In this document: piece by piece, positions 27,313 through 37,352 of the stretch | Numbering within the stretch: position 1 is the first letter of the stretch | Layout: the number at the start of each line of letters is the position of its first letter | DNA from: Secundilactobacillus pentosiphilus | GTDB taxonomy: Bacteria > Bacillota > Bacilli > Lactobacillales > Lactobacillaceae | NCBI RefSeq assembly: GCF_002217985.1 | Contig: NZ_BCMI01000004.1 | Location: forward strand, 91,611-155,610 | Reading direction: 5' to 3' | DNA: 64,000 nucleotides | Notes under the pieces: model-generated | What the model saw: only the letters and a program-made list of their open reading frames with translations | Databases searched by the model: none | Told to the model about the DNA's origin: nothing | Translations under genes and position numbers: made by a program

Positions 27313-27532
27313 AGGCTGTGACACAACTCGATAGATTCCAGAATATAACACCAAAAAGTACGATTCCGATGTTTTTTATCGGAATCGTACTTTTTGGTGT
27401 TATATGGCCGGAATCTGAGTTGTGGAGCAGGCTAAGGCTATCTTCCAGTAGTGAACTAAAGTACACTTTAAGCTGTGTTTTAGTCAAAAAATTAACGGGC
27501 ATCCTTATTGATATAGACTCAAGTCACAAATT
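27313..27532 (+). repeat. Intergenic hairpin element, copy B
   Basis: Begins GGCTGTGACACAACTCGATA and ends CAAGTCACAA, so TGTGAC/GTCACA form short terminal inverted repeats. The core is a perfect 28-base inverted repeat (27343-27370, 27378-27405) with a 7-base loop. The right flank and tail (GGCCGGAATCTGAGTTGTGG, GCAGGCTAAGGCTA, AAGCTGTGTTTTAG) match copy A closely while the stem bases differ. It lies between convergent azoreductase and marR genes. Confidence 0.85.
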
Positions 27533-27539
27533 TTTTAAC

Positions 27540-27971
27540 TTACATTGCTTTTAAATTCGCACAGATCTTATCTGCGACCTTAACAAAAATAGCCTGTTCT
27601 TCAGCAGTCAGGCCTTCAATTGACTGCCTTTCAGCAGCGTCACAAATTGCTTCAACTTGTTTGGCCAATTTTAAGCCAGCCGGGGTGAGCTGCACCAGCG
27701 TCACCCGTTTGTCTTTCTCTGATTTACCGGTTTCAGCCAAGCCAGAGTTCACCAGGCGCCGAACTGATTTGGCAACGGTTGAATGATCAACCTGCATGGT
27801 TTCGGCCAAGGCGTTTTGGGCTTGCTGACCACTATGGGCAAGGGTGATCAGAATGGTATCTTGCCCAGGATACAAGCCTAAAGCGCGGATATCTTTATCA
27901 ATGAGTGATTCATGCGCATTCACGATGCGCAATGCTGCAGCACCAACTGGATAGTCATCAAAAACAAGCAT
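27540..27971 (-). CDS. MarR family transcriptional regulator
   Basis: A 143-residue winged-helix protein: DTILITLAHSGQQAQNALAETMQVDHSTVAKSVRRLVNSGLAE is the MarR recognition region and SEKDKRVTLVQLTPAG is the wing. It has no cysteine near the N-terminus of the kind used by OhrR, though one lies near the C-terminus (EAICDAAE). The ATG at 27971 is preferred because AGGGGAAG lies just upstream; the longer frame to 28010 would run through the operator-like 12-mer at 27996-28007. It probably represses the convergent azoreductase gene and itself. Confidence 0.88.
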   Translation of the reverse strand: MLVFDDYPVGAAALRIVNAHESLIDKDIRALGLYPGQDTILITLAHSGQQAQNALAETMQVDHSTVAKSVRRLVNSGLAETGKSEKDKRVTLVQLTPAGLKLAKQVEAICDAAERQSIEGLTAEEQAIFVKVADKICANLKAM

Positions 27972-27995
27972 AGTTATTCTTCCCCTCATGTCCCT

Positions 27996-28007
27996 GTTGC
28001 CGACCAC
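27996..28007. promoter_or_regulatory. Candidate MarR operator upstream of marR
   Basis: GTTGCCGACCAC, identical to the 12-mer overlapping the azoreductase -35 box at 26609-26620. Confidence 0.6.
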
Positions 28008-28107
28008 CAAAGTGTATCAAAATAATCAATTAATTTCAATTACTGGTTATTCTCTTGTGACTGGTTTGTGGCGCAACCTGAACTTTTGATAATGATTAAA
28101 CCAACGT

Positions 28108-28142
28108 AAAAAGCGCTGAGAATGCATCACTCAGCGCTTTTA
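28108..28142 (-). terminator. Rho-independent terminator after the zinc-ribbon gene
   Basis: AAAAGCGCTGAG ... CTCAGCGCTTTT stem with T-runs possible in both directions, just past the stop at 28163. Confidence 0.9.
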
Positions 28143-28162
28143 TCCATTCTGTTCCTAGAAAT

Positions 28163-29338
28163 TTATTCTTCAAACTTACCAGTATCTTCATTTAATAAAC
28201 TGCTGATATCATGAATTTGATCATAACGATACGTACTGTCGTAATCGTGGGTGTCCTTATCGTAGGCTTTTACCTGCAGAACGTCCTTGTGTGGCCAGCT
28301 GACTACGTAGGTGTAATCATCGTAATCGAAGCCGTACTGATCGGCAATGGCATCAATACCAGCTTGTTCGTCGCCGTGATACTCTTCTTCAAAGTGGCCG
28401 TAGTTGCTGTCACTTGGTGTTGAATCATTAGAATCACTGGAATCCTTGCTGCTGTTGCTGTCGTCGTTAGTATCGGCGTCTTGCGTTGAAGCGGTACTGT
28501 CAGTCGAATCCGGTGTCGACAAGTCGACCTTGATGTTCTTGGACTGGGTGGAAACTAAGTTCTTAGTGACGGATTTACCGTCAGTCGCAGAGCCCGTACT
28601 GCCCAGTTTGAACGTGTAGCGGCCAGGGAAAAGCGGACCCGCTTTATAGGAATAATGATCGTTGCTGGCCGTGGCCACGTTGAGACCGTTCAGACTGATT
28701 GACGCCTGGTCGACGTTTGTTTGTACGGTCGGATACATGGCCACTACCTGTAATTTATAAGCTGGGAAGAACAGCAGGTGGCGTCCCTTCGTGACCAACT
28801 TGAAAGTCCCGTCGCTAGTTTGGTCGTTGTCCATTAGGCTGGTTTTCATATCGGCAAGGTAACGCTTGTCTGAATTTAAGTAGTTCATAAATGGCTTGAT
28901 GCTCTTGGAGTTGATCTCTAAGCTGGGATCAGTTGACGTCATGTATTTAACCGTGGTATCAGTATCGTTGTCGTGCATGGCAGTAATCATGTCATTGACC
29001 TGCTGCGACTTGCTGTACTTGCCGGCACCATAAAAGTAAGTGCCCGCTAGGATTAAAATGACTAAAATGATCAAACTGATCCAAAGCTTCTTTTTACGGG
29101 ACCCTTTTTTAAGCTTCCTGTTCCGCTTAGGGATCTTTTTAGTCACGGTGGAAGCTGATTTAAGTGGTTCGGCCGGTTTTGAAGCGGGCTGATAAGTGGC
29201 ATTTGTTTCATGATTAATGTCGTTGTTATTCGTTGATTCTGTTGCACTGGTGGTTTCGGGCTTTAGACGGTAACCGCAGTTTTGACAAAAAACATCATCG
29301 GGACTCACTTTGGCCCCGCAATTTGGACATGTTGACAT
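28163..29338 (-). CDS. Zinc-ribbon membrane protein (TcaA/YvbJ-like)
   Basis: A 391-residue protein. Residues 1-26 form a zinc ribbon (CPNCGAKVSPDDVFCQNCGY, CxxC-x9-CxxC type). A basic linker leads to one transmembrane helix at about 88-110 (LWISLIILVILILAGTYFYG). The outside part starts with a helical region (QQVNDMITAMHDNDTDTTVKYM) and a beta domain (VQTNVDQASISLNGLNVATAS...GRYTFKLGSTG) like the repeated domains of TcaA/YvbJ proteins, then an acidic Ser/Asp linker and a C-terminal domain. These proteins are linked to cell-envelope stress and glycopeptide response in staphylococci; here the role is unproven. It lies 5 bases after an esterase gene, probably in one operon. Confidence 0.75.
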   Translation of the reverse strand: MSTCPNCGAKVSPDDVFCQNCGYRLKPETTSATESTNNNDINHETNATYQPASKPAEPLKSASTVTKKIPKRNRKLKKGSRKKKLWISLIILVILILAGTYFYGAGKYSKSQQVNDMITAMHDNDTDTTVKYMTSTDPSLEINSKSIKPFMNYLNSDKRYLADMKTSLMDNDQTSDGTFKLVTKGRHLLFFPAYKLQVVAMYPTVQTNVDQASISLNGLNVATASNDHYSYKAGPLFPGRYTFKLGSTGSATDGKSVTKNLVSTQSKNIKVDLSTPDSTDSTASTQDADTNDDSNSSKDSSDSNDSTPSDSNYGHFEEEYHGDEQAGIDAIADQYGFDYDDYTYVVSWPHKDVLQVKAYDKDTHDYDSTYRYDQIHDISSLLNEDTGKFEE

Positions 29339-29343
29339 TTAAC

Positions 29344-30339
29344 TCACCCCTGAGATTTAAATTGATTAAAGATGTAACGATAGGCATTGGGCAGCGCACG
29401 ATTCCAGTAAGGCCAATTATGGTTGCCGAAGTGGTCAACTTGATAGGTCGGTTTGATTTTGTGCTGTCTCAGCTGCTTAGTAAACAGGTTAACGTCCGCG
29501 ATTGGGACGGTAGTATCCAGCGCGGTGGTTTCAATGTAAAAGTGTGCTGGTGATTTTGCCCGTGCTAAATAGCTGGTTAAGTAACGGCTGGGCTGAGCGC
29601 GTTCAAACGCCTTTTGACTGAAGGCACCTTGAATTTTAAAGGCGTCCACCTGCGGATTGGTCTGAACGGTTGGCGGCACCTTCTGCCAAATGGCTGGTGA
29701 TATGAGCGCGTCAACGGAGAACAGCTGCGGATGGCGGAAAGTTAATCGTGCCGCGCCATAGCCGCCCATTGAAATACCGCCAACTGCACGTTGATTTTGA
29801 CCAGCAAGCGAATAGGTTTTGGTCGTTTGAGGAATTAAATCATCCACGATCGCGTTCTCCATTTTTTCCTTAGTGGTATTTAAGTAGAAAGAATTACCGC
29901 CGTCTGGAAAAATAGCGACTACTGGCAAATGGTCCTGTGTGACTAATTGATCCAGGTATGTTTTGGAATGTGCCTGTTCAGTTAAGTTAGTTTCGTCCCC
30001 GTATAACCCATGCAGCATATAAATGACTGGAAAACGGGTTCCCTGTTCTTTCAGCCGCTGGAAGTTTCGTGGCAGATATACGCGATACCGCCAGTTGCGA
30101 TGCAGCTGCGGGCTAAAAAAGCTTCGTGACACCACACGGCTGGGGGCTGGTGGTGCTGTGACTGGTTTTTTAGTTGACGTTTGACTAGTTTTATCAGCTG
30201 GTTTAAGTGGTCGTTGCTGTTTTGGATGCGACTGGACAGTTTGTTTTTTCGGTGGGTTCAACGAATGAACCAGACCGCCAAGAATTACCCCAACAATTGC
30301 AATGGCGATGATGACGATTGCCCAGAGCCGTTTTTTCAT
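29344..30339 (-). CDS. Membrane-anchored esterase (alpha/beta hydrolase, FrmB/EstA-like)
   Basis: A 331-residue protein with an N-terminal transmembrane anchor (LWAIVIIAIAIVGVILGGLV), a Lys/Pro/Thr-rich linker, and an alpha/beta-hydrolase domain of the putative esterase family. The nucleophile elbow is GGISMGGYG; the oxyanion region is VIYMLHGLYGDETN; a DHFGNHNWPYW segment near the C-terminus holds the likely catalytic His. The domain resembles S-formylglutathione hydrolase and tributyrin esterase, but the outside location suggests a cell-wall or extracellular ester substrate. AGGGGGCTTCGTC precedes the ATG. It is the first gene of a pair with the zinc-ribbon protein. Confidence 0.82.
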   Translation of the reverse strand: MKKRLWAIVIIAIAIVGVILGGLVHSLNPPKKQTVQSHPKQQRPLKPADKTSQTSTKKPVTAPPAPSRVVSRSFFSPQLHRNWRYRVYLPRNFQRLKEQGTRFPVIYMLHGLYGDETNLTEQAHSKTYLDQLVTQDHLPVVAIFPDGGNSFYLNTTKEKMENAIVDDLIPQTTKTYSLAGQNQRAVGGISMGGYGAARLTFRHPQLFSVDALISPAIWQKVPPTVQTNPQVDAFKIQGAFSQKAFERAQPSRYLTSYLARAKSPAHFYIETTALDTTVPIADVNLFTKQLRQHKIKPTYQVDHFGNHNWPYWNRALPNAYRYIFNQFKSQG

Positions 30340-30997
30340 GACGAAGCCCCCTCATAACTTGTCAAGAATGAAAAATTAATATTAGGATAATCTTACATAA
30401 ATACGGAGAACCTGACAAGCTTAGCACTGGTTAAAGAAAGTAGACAAATGTCTAACAACTGATTGGTAACGCTTTATTTTCGGTGGCGTTTCACCAGAAA
30501 AATACCAACAAAGAAAATTTTCTGATTAGAATAAGGGGCAGCACCGTGACTCAAAATCATAACAATGTATTATTTCAAAATTAATTTAAAAGTAATAATT
30601 GTCATTTAAATCAAACTGCAAACAGGATGCACAACGATGGTAACGTTACCAGGCCCATAATTCTGAGTAACAAGCTGTAATATAGGTAGTTTGGGGTATT
30701 GGCAAACGTGCATTTTATGGTATAAGTGGTATGATATTCCAAAAATAAGATTTTATTAATTAGTTGATAATTAAGCATAGATGACAGCGCTAGCTGAACA
30801 TCATTCGTGGCCATTTTTTCAGTAAAAAACGGGTGATGAAGCATCCTTTAATACTAGCGCTTATTTGACGATCAACTAATTCGTCTAAGAACAGATAAAT
30901 ACAGTTATTACAGGTTTTAAAAGCAGTGATGTCCCAAGCACTCATTGACCTGTAATTGTTAGTTTTATTGGTCAACGAGCGGAGGTACAAACAATAG
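30340..30997 (+). promoter_or_regulatory. Long AT-rich upstream region and structured leader of the lectin adhesin gene
   Basis: No gene is convincing in these 658 bases; short minus-strand frames lack ribosome sites. A likely promoter is TTGGCA (30699-30704), 16 bases, TATAAG (30721-30726). The implied 5' leader of about 265 nt contains a long hairpin: AGCGCTAG (30786-30793) pairs with CTAGCGCT (30854-30861), enclosing CATCA/TGATG and a nearly palindromic CCATTTTTTC...AAAAAACGG. GGAGG at 30981-30985 is the ribosome site. A regulatory role of the leader is inferred. Confidence 0.55.
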
Positions 30998-33900
30998 ATG
31001 ACTAACCGGCAAGTAAAATTATTCAATGAAGCACGTACGGCGCGCAAGGAACACAAAAAGATGTACAAGAGTGGCGGTGTCTGGACATTTGCAACGATAA
31101 TTCTAGTCTCAGGTGCTTTATGGGCTGCACCGGCTGTTACGGCTAAGGCGGATGCCGCGACAACTCAAAATTCTGCGGTTGAAAAGCCAGTGGACAATAG
31201 TGCTGGCGGCCAAGCGAGTGCCAGTAACACCAGCGATGGCAATTCCCAAAACAGTGCAACGGATGGTACTTTAAATCAGCCGGTAACGGATGTTGCTCAG
31301 AGCAGTTCAACTTCTGATGTGGCAGTTCCAAAAGCTTCTATTAATACTACTAATACAACTAATACTGCTAATAGTGCCAGCGTTAATCCTGGAAATACGG
31401 CTAACGGGTCGACCGCTAGCAGTCAAATTACCACTGCCAATTTAAACCAAACGAATCCAGCTAACTTAAACGCCGATGGCAGCATTTCGGCCACGGATAA
31501 AACCAATGTCTCGCTGACTAGCCCTAGTGACGTTCAGGCTAATTTTAAAGCAGAACAGAGCGTTAAATCGCACACCACGAACCAAATAACGACAACTGAT
31601 GTGACCAACACCATGACAAATGGGGGTGTCACGTTAGTCCCTAAAAATCAGTCTTACACCGCCGGAACACTGGTCTTTAAAAACCAGATCGATACCAGTA
31701 AGCCATTTACGATCAACGCGACCTTTACGACCGAAAATGAATCACAGGATGGCAGCAGCAGTGACGGTGGGGGATTAGGCTTTATTTTACAGCCGGTTGA
31801 TCCGCAGAGCGCAGGTGTTGGGACCGGTAGTGACCCTACAGCCGATATTGGCATTGCCGGTCAGCCGAATACGACCTTTATTGGCCGCGATGGCTATAAA
31901 TCACCCGACAGCAAGTACGGCGATACGCAGTGGAATCAGTTAGCCGTGCGTCAAACTGATAGTACGGGGCAATTGACTGCTAATACCCCGACTTGGATGT
32001 CAGCTGCACACTCACCATTAGGATGGGGCTGGTTCGGGGAACAAGTCGCCAAGACCGAGTATGTCACTTTAGATTGGGCGCCACAGACCGGCGTTAGCAA
32101 TCACCAGGTATCAGGAGTTTTAACGTATAGCAGTTTTGCCGATCCGGATAGGAAAAACCTGATTCAGTCGCTGGCAGCTGGTGCTGGTAGTTCCAATTGG
32201 CTGGGCAGTTTTTTATTCGGCAGCAAACCGCAAGTGACTCTTAATCAATCCGTTTCAATTGCGGCATTTGGCGCGGTCGGCTCGGTCGGTACCGGCAGTA
32301 ATGAAAGAACGGTGATCATTGAGAACGCAACGGGTCAAAGCGCCTTTACCGCAACGGTTAACACGGTGCCGATCCAAATCAACTACCTCAGTCAAGAGGG
32401 GACCACGGTGCTGCACGCGCCAGATGTCACCAACGTGAACGTTGGGGATACCCTCAGTATTGACAAAATGACAAATTTAAAGACTAATACGTTCGCGCCG
32501 CGAGTGATCGACGGCTACCAGTTTGTGGAAGCAGTAACCAGTGAGGGGACTAATTCACTTTCAGTTTCGAACAACGTCTTGAACGCGGCCACTCAAAATA
32601 ATCAGATCAATAACATCAACGTTTACTATACGAATCAAGTCCATTACACCATTCAGCCAGTGGACGCGCAGGGACAAGCAATCCCTGGCTTAGCACCGCA
32701 GCAAATGACGTCGACGATTGGCGCGCAAGTTAAGCCGCCGTTGGAGACCAACTACACAGCGACTAGTACAAGTATCATTGCACCTGGCAGCGATGGCAGT
32801 GTAGTTAACGTGATCTACGCAATCAACGTGGGGCATTTAACGGTTACCTATAATGGCCTGCCAACACCCCCTAAAGCAGTTAGTTTAGCGGGAACGGTGG
32901 GCAGTACTTACAACATCGCAACACCAGTGATCGCGGGTTATACTGCTGATTTAGCTTCGGTTCAGGGAACTTATACCAACGGCGCAACGAATTTAAGCGT
33001 GCACTATACGCCCAGCAGTAACACTTACGTGATTATCCCAGTTGATGATACCGGTAAGGCAATCTCGTCGCTGCCAGTAACGCGTACAACCAGTATCACG
33101 GGTCAAAAGCTCACCGAACCCACTTACGTGGGTTACACGTTAGCTGAAACTTTGCCGATCACCCAAGCTGGTCAGGATAGTTATCAATTGCATTACGCAG
33201 CTAATCAGTATCAGGTGACCGTGACGTTTGCCGGTTTGCCAGCTGAGCTGACACCGGCTACTGAAAATATTTCGGGAACGACGGGAGAGAACTATCAAAT
33301 CAACTCGCCAGTCGTTACCGGTTACACACCGGATCAGTCGACGATTACGGGGGCTTTTGGCCCTGATACTGCCTTGAATGGTCATTTCGTCGTTAACTAT
33401 AAGGCCGATACTAAAGATTATAAGGTTCAGCCAGTCGACGGGAATCAAAACCCGATTCTAACGCTGACACCGCAGCAGTTTAATGGTCAGACGGGGGCTT
33501 CAATCATTTACCCGAGTTACGCTGGCTATACGGCTCAGCCGAACCATGAAACGGTACCAGCTGTGGCGGATGAAACACCAGTTATTAACGTCAGGTATAC
33601 GGCCAACCCGTCAGCAGTGACGGTTAATTTTGCTGGGTTACCAACTGAGTTACCCGCGATCACCCAAACCGGAGTGACGGATGGTACTTATCAAATCAGT
33701 GCACCGGTGATTGCGGGCTATACCCCCGATAAAAGTATTTTGACGGGAACGTACAGTAATCAGGGCAGTTCTAACTTGACCATTACGTACGCAGCAAATA
33801 ATAATGCGTACACGATTACACCCGTCGATGAGAACGGCAACGCGATTGCTGGCTTAGGCCAACTTAGCGGTGTTGCGAAGACTAACAGTGTGGTTGCCGC

Positions 33901-36900
33901 GCCTGATTTCAGTGCTGTGGGCTACGATGACGTTGCTGGGCAGCCAGCTTTAGTGATCACGCCCGGCGACAATCATTTTCAGGTTAAATATCGCTCCCAA
34001 ATTCAAACGGTTATTGTCAATTACCGCTTGCCGGAAGGCCAAACGCTGCCTGCACAAAAAGTAACGGGTAAAATCGGCGAAGTTTATGCGATCATATCGC
34101 CAACGATCCTTGGATACACTGCCGATACCCCAGTCATTATGGGAACGTACGGCAATCAGAATATGACCTATACCGTGACGTATCGGCCAGTTGCCGTCAC
34201 GATCATGGTTCAGTATGCGGGCTTGGATGCAGCGACGGCCAGTCACTATCCAACACAAACGCTGACCGGAAACTACGGGGATCAGTTTAAATTCAACGCT
34301 GAAAGTATTCCGGGCTATACACCCGATTTACCAGCAATTAGCGGTGTCTATTCGATGGACAACGCTGCTAATATGTATACCATTAAATACACTGGCAAGC
34401 CCGCAACCGTGACGATCAATTATCTGGGTGCCAACGCGACGATTCTTAAATCAGTAACGCTTCCCGGTATAGTTGGCGGGTCTTATACGCAGACTTCACC
34501 GGTTTTAAGGGGCTTTACGCCGGATGCAACCGTTATTGCAGGCACGTTTACAGCTCAGAATGCGACTGATGCCACCAATAACACGCCAATTACAGTGAAC
34601 TATTCTCGTGACAGCTCGTTAATGGCATATCAGTTAGTACCGGTAGACACGAATGACCAGCCCATTACGGGCGTACCAGGTATCGAAACGATAGACGGCT
34701 TTGCTAAGCCGGGCACGATTCTTGATCTACCAGATTACACGAGCTTAGGTTTCGTAACGACGCAAAGGCCGGTTACCGTTACTGCTGACACGTCTGCAAG
34801 CGGTGTTCAGCAGTTTAAAGTGACTTACCAAAAGCAGGTCAGTTACACGATGCAGGCGGTGGATACGAATAATCAGCCGATCGCTAATTTAGCGACGGTT
34901 ACTGCTACTGGGTTCGCAGGTGCGGCAATCACGCCCATTTCAGTTCCCGGGTATAACGTTGTTGCTCATGCTTACACGGTGCCGGATACAGCAACTCCAG
35001 CTCAACCGATTCAAATTCAGTACGCACCTAAAGCAGTTACGGTAACGGTCGTGCCGGTGGATGGCAACGGTAATCTGATTGCTGGTTTGACGCCCATTAA
35101 GGTGACACAAACTGGCGGTACCCAGCTAGACGAATCAAAGCTGGCGCAAATGGGTTATCAGCTTGAACAGCATGGTGCCATTAACGTGCCAATCAGCGAT
35201 ACGGCTATCACCGTACCCCTGACGTACCTTAAAGAAGTCCAACTGGGTCTAACTGGCAGTGTCACTCAAACTTATACTGGCGAAGCACAGCCAATTGATG
35301 CCGCACAGTATGCGGTCACGTTACCGGATGGCACCAGATACGCACTGAAGACAAGCGGAATTGAGCTGGTACCCGCGGATTCGACTAATGGTAACACCGC
35401 TGAAAACGTTGGCGCTTATCAAGTTCGGCTGACTGACAGCGGCAAGGCGGCCATCGCCAACGCGTTAGCACAAAACTACGCTGTTTCGTTTAACGATGCT
35501 GCAGGTTCATTTACGATCGTGCCGCAAGCCTTAACAACGGCGCCAGCTAATACAGTATTGGTACCAGTTAATGCCGCTGACCCAGCCCGGAATCCGCAGT
35601 TACCGACCGCAATTGTGGTACAGGGGAAGTCGAAAGCCTATGACGATCAGCCAGAAATGGATCCGACGACCTTCAACGTTTTTGCACCCAGTCAGTTTGC
35701 TGGTTTTAAAGTGCCAGCTAATTTAGAGGCCAGCGATTTTGACACCAGCATGATCAAGCAAGATGTCGGTCGTTATCAAGTGACGTTAAGTGATAGCGGG
35801 CTAAAAAAGCTGCAGCAGGCCAACCCTAACTATTCGTTTGATGCCAGTAACGTGCAAGCTGGGCTGTTTGTTATTTCACCAGCCCAGGCTCAGTTCCGTA
35901 TCGCCATTGACGCAACGTCTCGTGTATACGGGCAGCAGCCAGCTAGTGATCAAGCAGCTTACCCGGTCACGATTTCCGGTGCTTCCCTTAATCAGCCACA
36001 GTGGACACCTGCCGATTTTGTCAGCTCCAATATGGCTGGTGCGGTAGGCACCTACACCGTAAACTTGAGCACAGCCGGCTGGAAAAAATTGCAGGCAGCT
36101 AATCCCAACTATGTGGTGACACCTGTCTTGGGCACGGTTAAACCCGGTGTCTTGAATATTAAGCCATTGCCCTTGAAGGATGCTGACCTGGGATTGATTC
36201 AAGTTGGTGATCAGACGAAGGTTTATAATGGCAAAACGGTTGATCCAACCGCTTATCAGGTAACGCTGCCGAGTCAGCTGACCGCACCGGTGTGGACTGC
36301 GGGTGATTTTGAACGTCAAAATACGAGTGAGGCGGCGGGAAGCTACGCTGTGACGCTGAGCCAGCTTGGCCTAACGGCGCTGCAGGCGGTCAACCCGAAT
36401 TACGCAATCAGTGCAGCAGACATCAAGCCGGGCCGCTTACTGATTACCCAAGCACCGGTTACCATTACCGCACCAAGCGGGTTATCAAAAGTGGCAGACG
36501 GTAAACCGTATTCAGGTCCAGCTGCCGGTGAGGTATCTGGCAAGCCGGTCAACGGTGACCAGGTGGTTTATCAACTGAACTACGGTGATAACGGCAACGT
36601 TGGCCCTCATTTGATCAGCGTTACTGCTGATCCGAAGCTGAACCCGAATTATGAGATCAAAACGATTGCAAATAGTTATCAAATTCTGCCGCAACCAGTG
36701 ATTGTCACCCCTTCCGAGCCAGTTGAGCCGGCTCAGAATCAGCTCTTGGACGAGCAGCAGCATAAAGAAGCGGTGGACGAACCAGTTTTCCGTGATTTGC
36801 AACTGAACGGCGGGCCTAACCAGACCATGGCGAAAGTCCTTAAGCAGGAGCTTGATTGGGCTAAAAAGATCACTAGTGCTGCTTCGACACGTACTGAGCT

Positions 36901-37237
36901 GGCGATGACCAACCAAACCGGGGTTAATGCTAAACGGAATAGTCGTGAGCAGCCACGCATCATTAACGCTAAACAGAATCAGTTAAGAAAAGCGCCAGCT
37001 GTCATGCAAGTTAACGTGAAACCTGTTACTTCAAAACTTGCGCGACAAACTATTCAGAACGGTCAGCCGAGTTCACTGAGTCAACGGGCGATGAACCCGC
37101 AGACGAAGAAAACGGCTGCCCAGAATAAATTGCCGCAAACAAGTGACCAACAGGCATCATGGTTGGTCGTGCTGGGTGTAGCACTCATGAGTTTATTGGG
37201 ACTGTTAGGCGTTAAGAAACGCAGATCGGACCGATAG
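30998..37237 (+). CDS. Giant LPQTSD-anchored adhesin: lectin, MucBP and MBG domains
   Basis: A 2079-residue surface protein. Residues 23-29 (YKSGGVW) match the KxYKxGKxW signal type, with cleavage near residue 52. After a Ser/Thr/Asn-rich linker, residues about 204-455 look like a bacterial L-type lectin domain (DGGGLGFILQPVDPQ; NTTFIGRDGY). Then come about 13 MucBP-like repeats (about 457-1410) that alternate between two kinds: PVDxxGxxI and VTVxFAGLP. Five MBG-type repeats follow (about 1415-1905), each with a VYxGQ/VYNGK element and a PNY turn. The tail is Gln/Asn-rich with LPQTSD at 2045-2050, a hydrophobic helix and KKRRSDR. It should bind glycans or mucus. GGAGG lies 12 bases upstream of the ATG. 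Confidence 0.9.
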   Translation: MTNRQVKLFNEARTARKEHKKMYKSGGVWTFATIILVSGALWAAPAVTAKADAATTQNSAVEKPVDNSAGGQASASNTSDGNSQNSATDGTLNQPVTDVAQSSSTSDVAVPKASINTTNTTNTANSASVNPGNTANGSTASSQITTANLNQTNPANLNADGSISATDKTNVSLTSPSDVQANFKAEQSVKSHTTNQITTTDVTNTMTNGGVTLVPKNQSYTAGTLVFKNQIDTSKPFTINATFTTENESQDGSSSDGGGLGFILQPVDPQSAGVGTGSDPTADIGIAGQPNTTFIGRDGYKSPDSKYGDTQWNQLAVRQTDSTGQLTANTPTWMSAAHSPLGWGWFGEQVAKTEYVTLDWAPQTGVSNHQVSGVLTYSSFADPDRKNLIQSLAAGAGSSNWLGSFLFGSKPQVTLNQSVSIAAFGAVGSVGTGSNERTVIIENATGQSAFTATVNTVPIQINYLSQEGTTVLHAPDVTNVNVGDTLSIDKMTNLKTNTFAPRVIDGYQFVEAVTSEGTNSLSVSNNVLNAATQNNQINNINVYYTNQVHYTIQPVDAQGQAIPGLAPQQMTSTIGAQVKPPLETNYTATSTSIIAPGSDGSVVNVIYAINVGHLTVTYNGLPTPPKAVSLAGTVGSTYNIATPVIAGYTADLASVQGTYTNGATNLSVHYTPSSNTYVIIPVDDTGKAISSLPVTRTTSITGQKLTEPTYVGYTLAETLPITQAGQDSYQLHYAANQYQVTVTFAGLPAELTPATENISGTTGENYQINSPVVTGYTPDQSTITGAFGPDTALNGHFVVNYKADTKDYKVQPVDGNQNPILTLTPQQFNGQTGASIIYPSYAGYTAQPNHETVPAVADETPVINVRYTANPSAVTVNFAGLPTELPAITQTGVTDGTYQISAPVIAGYTPDKSILTGTYSNQGSSNLTITYAANNNAYTITPVDENGNAIAGLGQLSGVAKTNSVVAAPDFSAVGYDDVAGQPALVITPGDNHFQVKYRSQIQTVIVNYRLPEGQTLPAQKVTGKIGEVYAIISPTILGYTADTPVIMGTYGNQNMTYTVTYRPVAVTIMVQYAGLDAATASHYPTQTLTGNYGDQFKFNAESIPGYTPDLPAISGVYSMDNAANMYTIKYTGKPATVTINYLGANATILKSVTLPGIVGGSYTQTSPVLRGFTPDATVIAGTFTAQNATDATNNTPITVNYSRDSSLMAYQLVPVDTNDQPITGVPGIETIDGFAKPGTILDLPDYTSLGFVTTQRPVTVTADTSASGVQQFKVTYQKQVSYTMQAVDTNNQPIANLATVTATGFAGAAITPISVPGYNVVAHAYTVPDTATPAQPIQIQYAPKAVTVTVVPVDGNGNLIAGLTPIKVTQTGGTQLDESKLAQMGYQLEQHGAINVPISDTAITVPLTYLKEVQLGLTGSVTQTYTGEAQPIDAAQYAVTLPDGTRYALKTSGIELVPADSTNGNTAENVGAYQVRLTDSGKAAIANALAQNYAVSFNDAAGSFTIVPQALTTAPANTVLVPVNAADPARNPQLPTAIVVQGKSKAYDDQPEMDPTTFNVFAPSQFAGFKVPANLEASDFDTSMIKQDVGRYQVTLSDSGLKKLQQANPNYSFDASNVQAGLFVISPAQAQFRIAIDATSRVYGQQPASDQAAYPVTISGASLNQPQWTPADFVSSNMAGAVGTYTVNLSTAGWKKLQAANPNYVVTPVLGTVKPGVLNIKPLPLKDADLGLIQVGDQTKVYNGKTVDPTAYQVTLPSQLTAPVWTAGDFERQNTSEAAGSYAVTLSQLGLTALQAVNPNYAISAADIKPGRLLITQAPVTITAPSGLSKVADGKPYSGPAAGEVSGKPVNGDQVVYQLNYGDNGNVGPHLISVTADPKLNPNYEIKTIANSYQILPQPVIVTPSEPVEPAQNQLLDEQQHKEAVDEPVFRDLQLNGGPNQTMAKVLKQELDWAKKITSAASTRTELAMTNQTGVNAKRNSREQPRIINAKQNQLRKAPAVMQVNVKPVTSKLARQTIQNGQPSSLSQRAMNPQTKKTAAQNKLPQTSDQQASWLVVLGVALMSLLGLLGVKKRRSDR

Positions 37238-37261
37238 TTTCTGGCGCTATAGTCAGCAGAT

Positions 37262-37303
37262 AAAAGCAGATTTACCAGTTTAAACTGGCAAATCTGCTTT
37301 TTG
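37262..37303 (+). terminator. Rho-independent terminator after the lectin adhesin gene
   Basis: AAAAGCAGATTTACCAGT ... ACTGGCAAATCTGCTTTTT, a near-perfect hairpin with T-run. Confidence 0.95.
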
Positions 37304-37352
37304 TCTCCAAGTGAATAAGGACTATAATAATATTGAGATGGGGTGAGATTAA

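Noticed and set aside
30611..31068. Two minus-strand frames upstream of the lectin adhesin
   Set aside because: AT-rich region, no ribosome sites, and one runs into the adhesin start.
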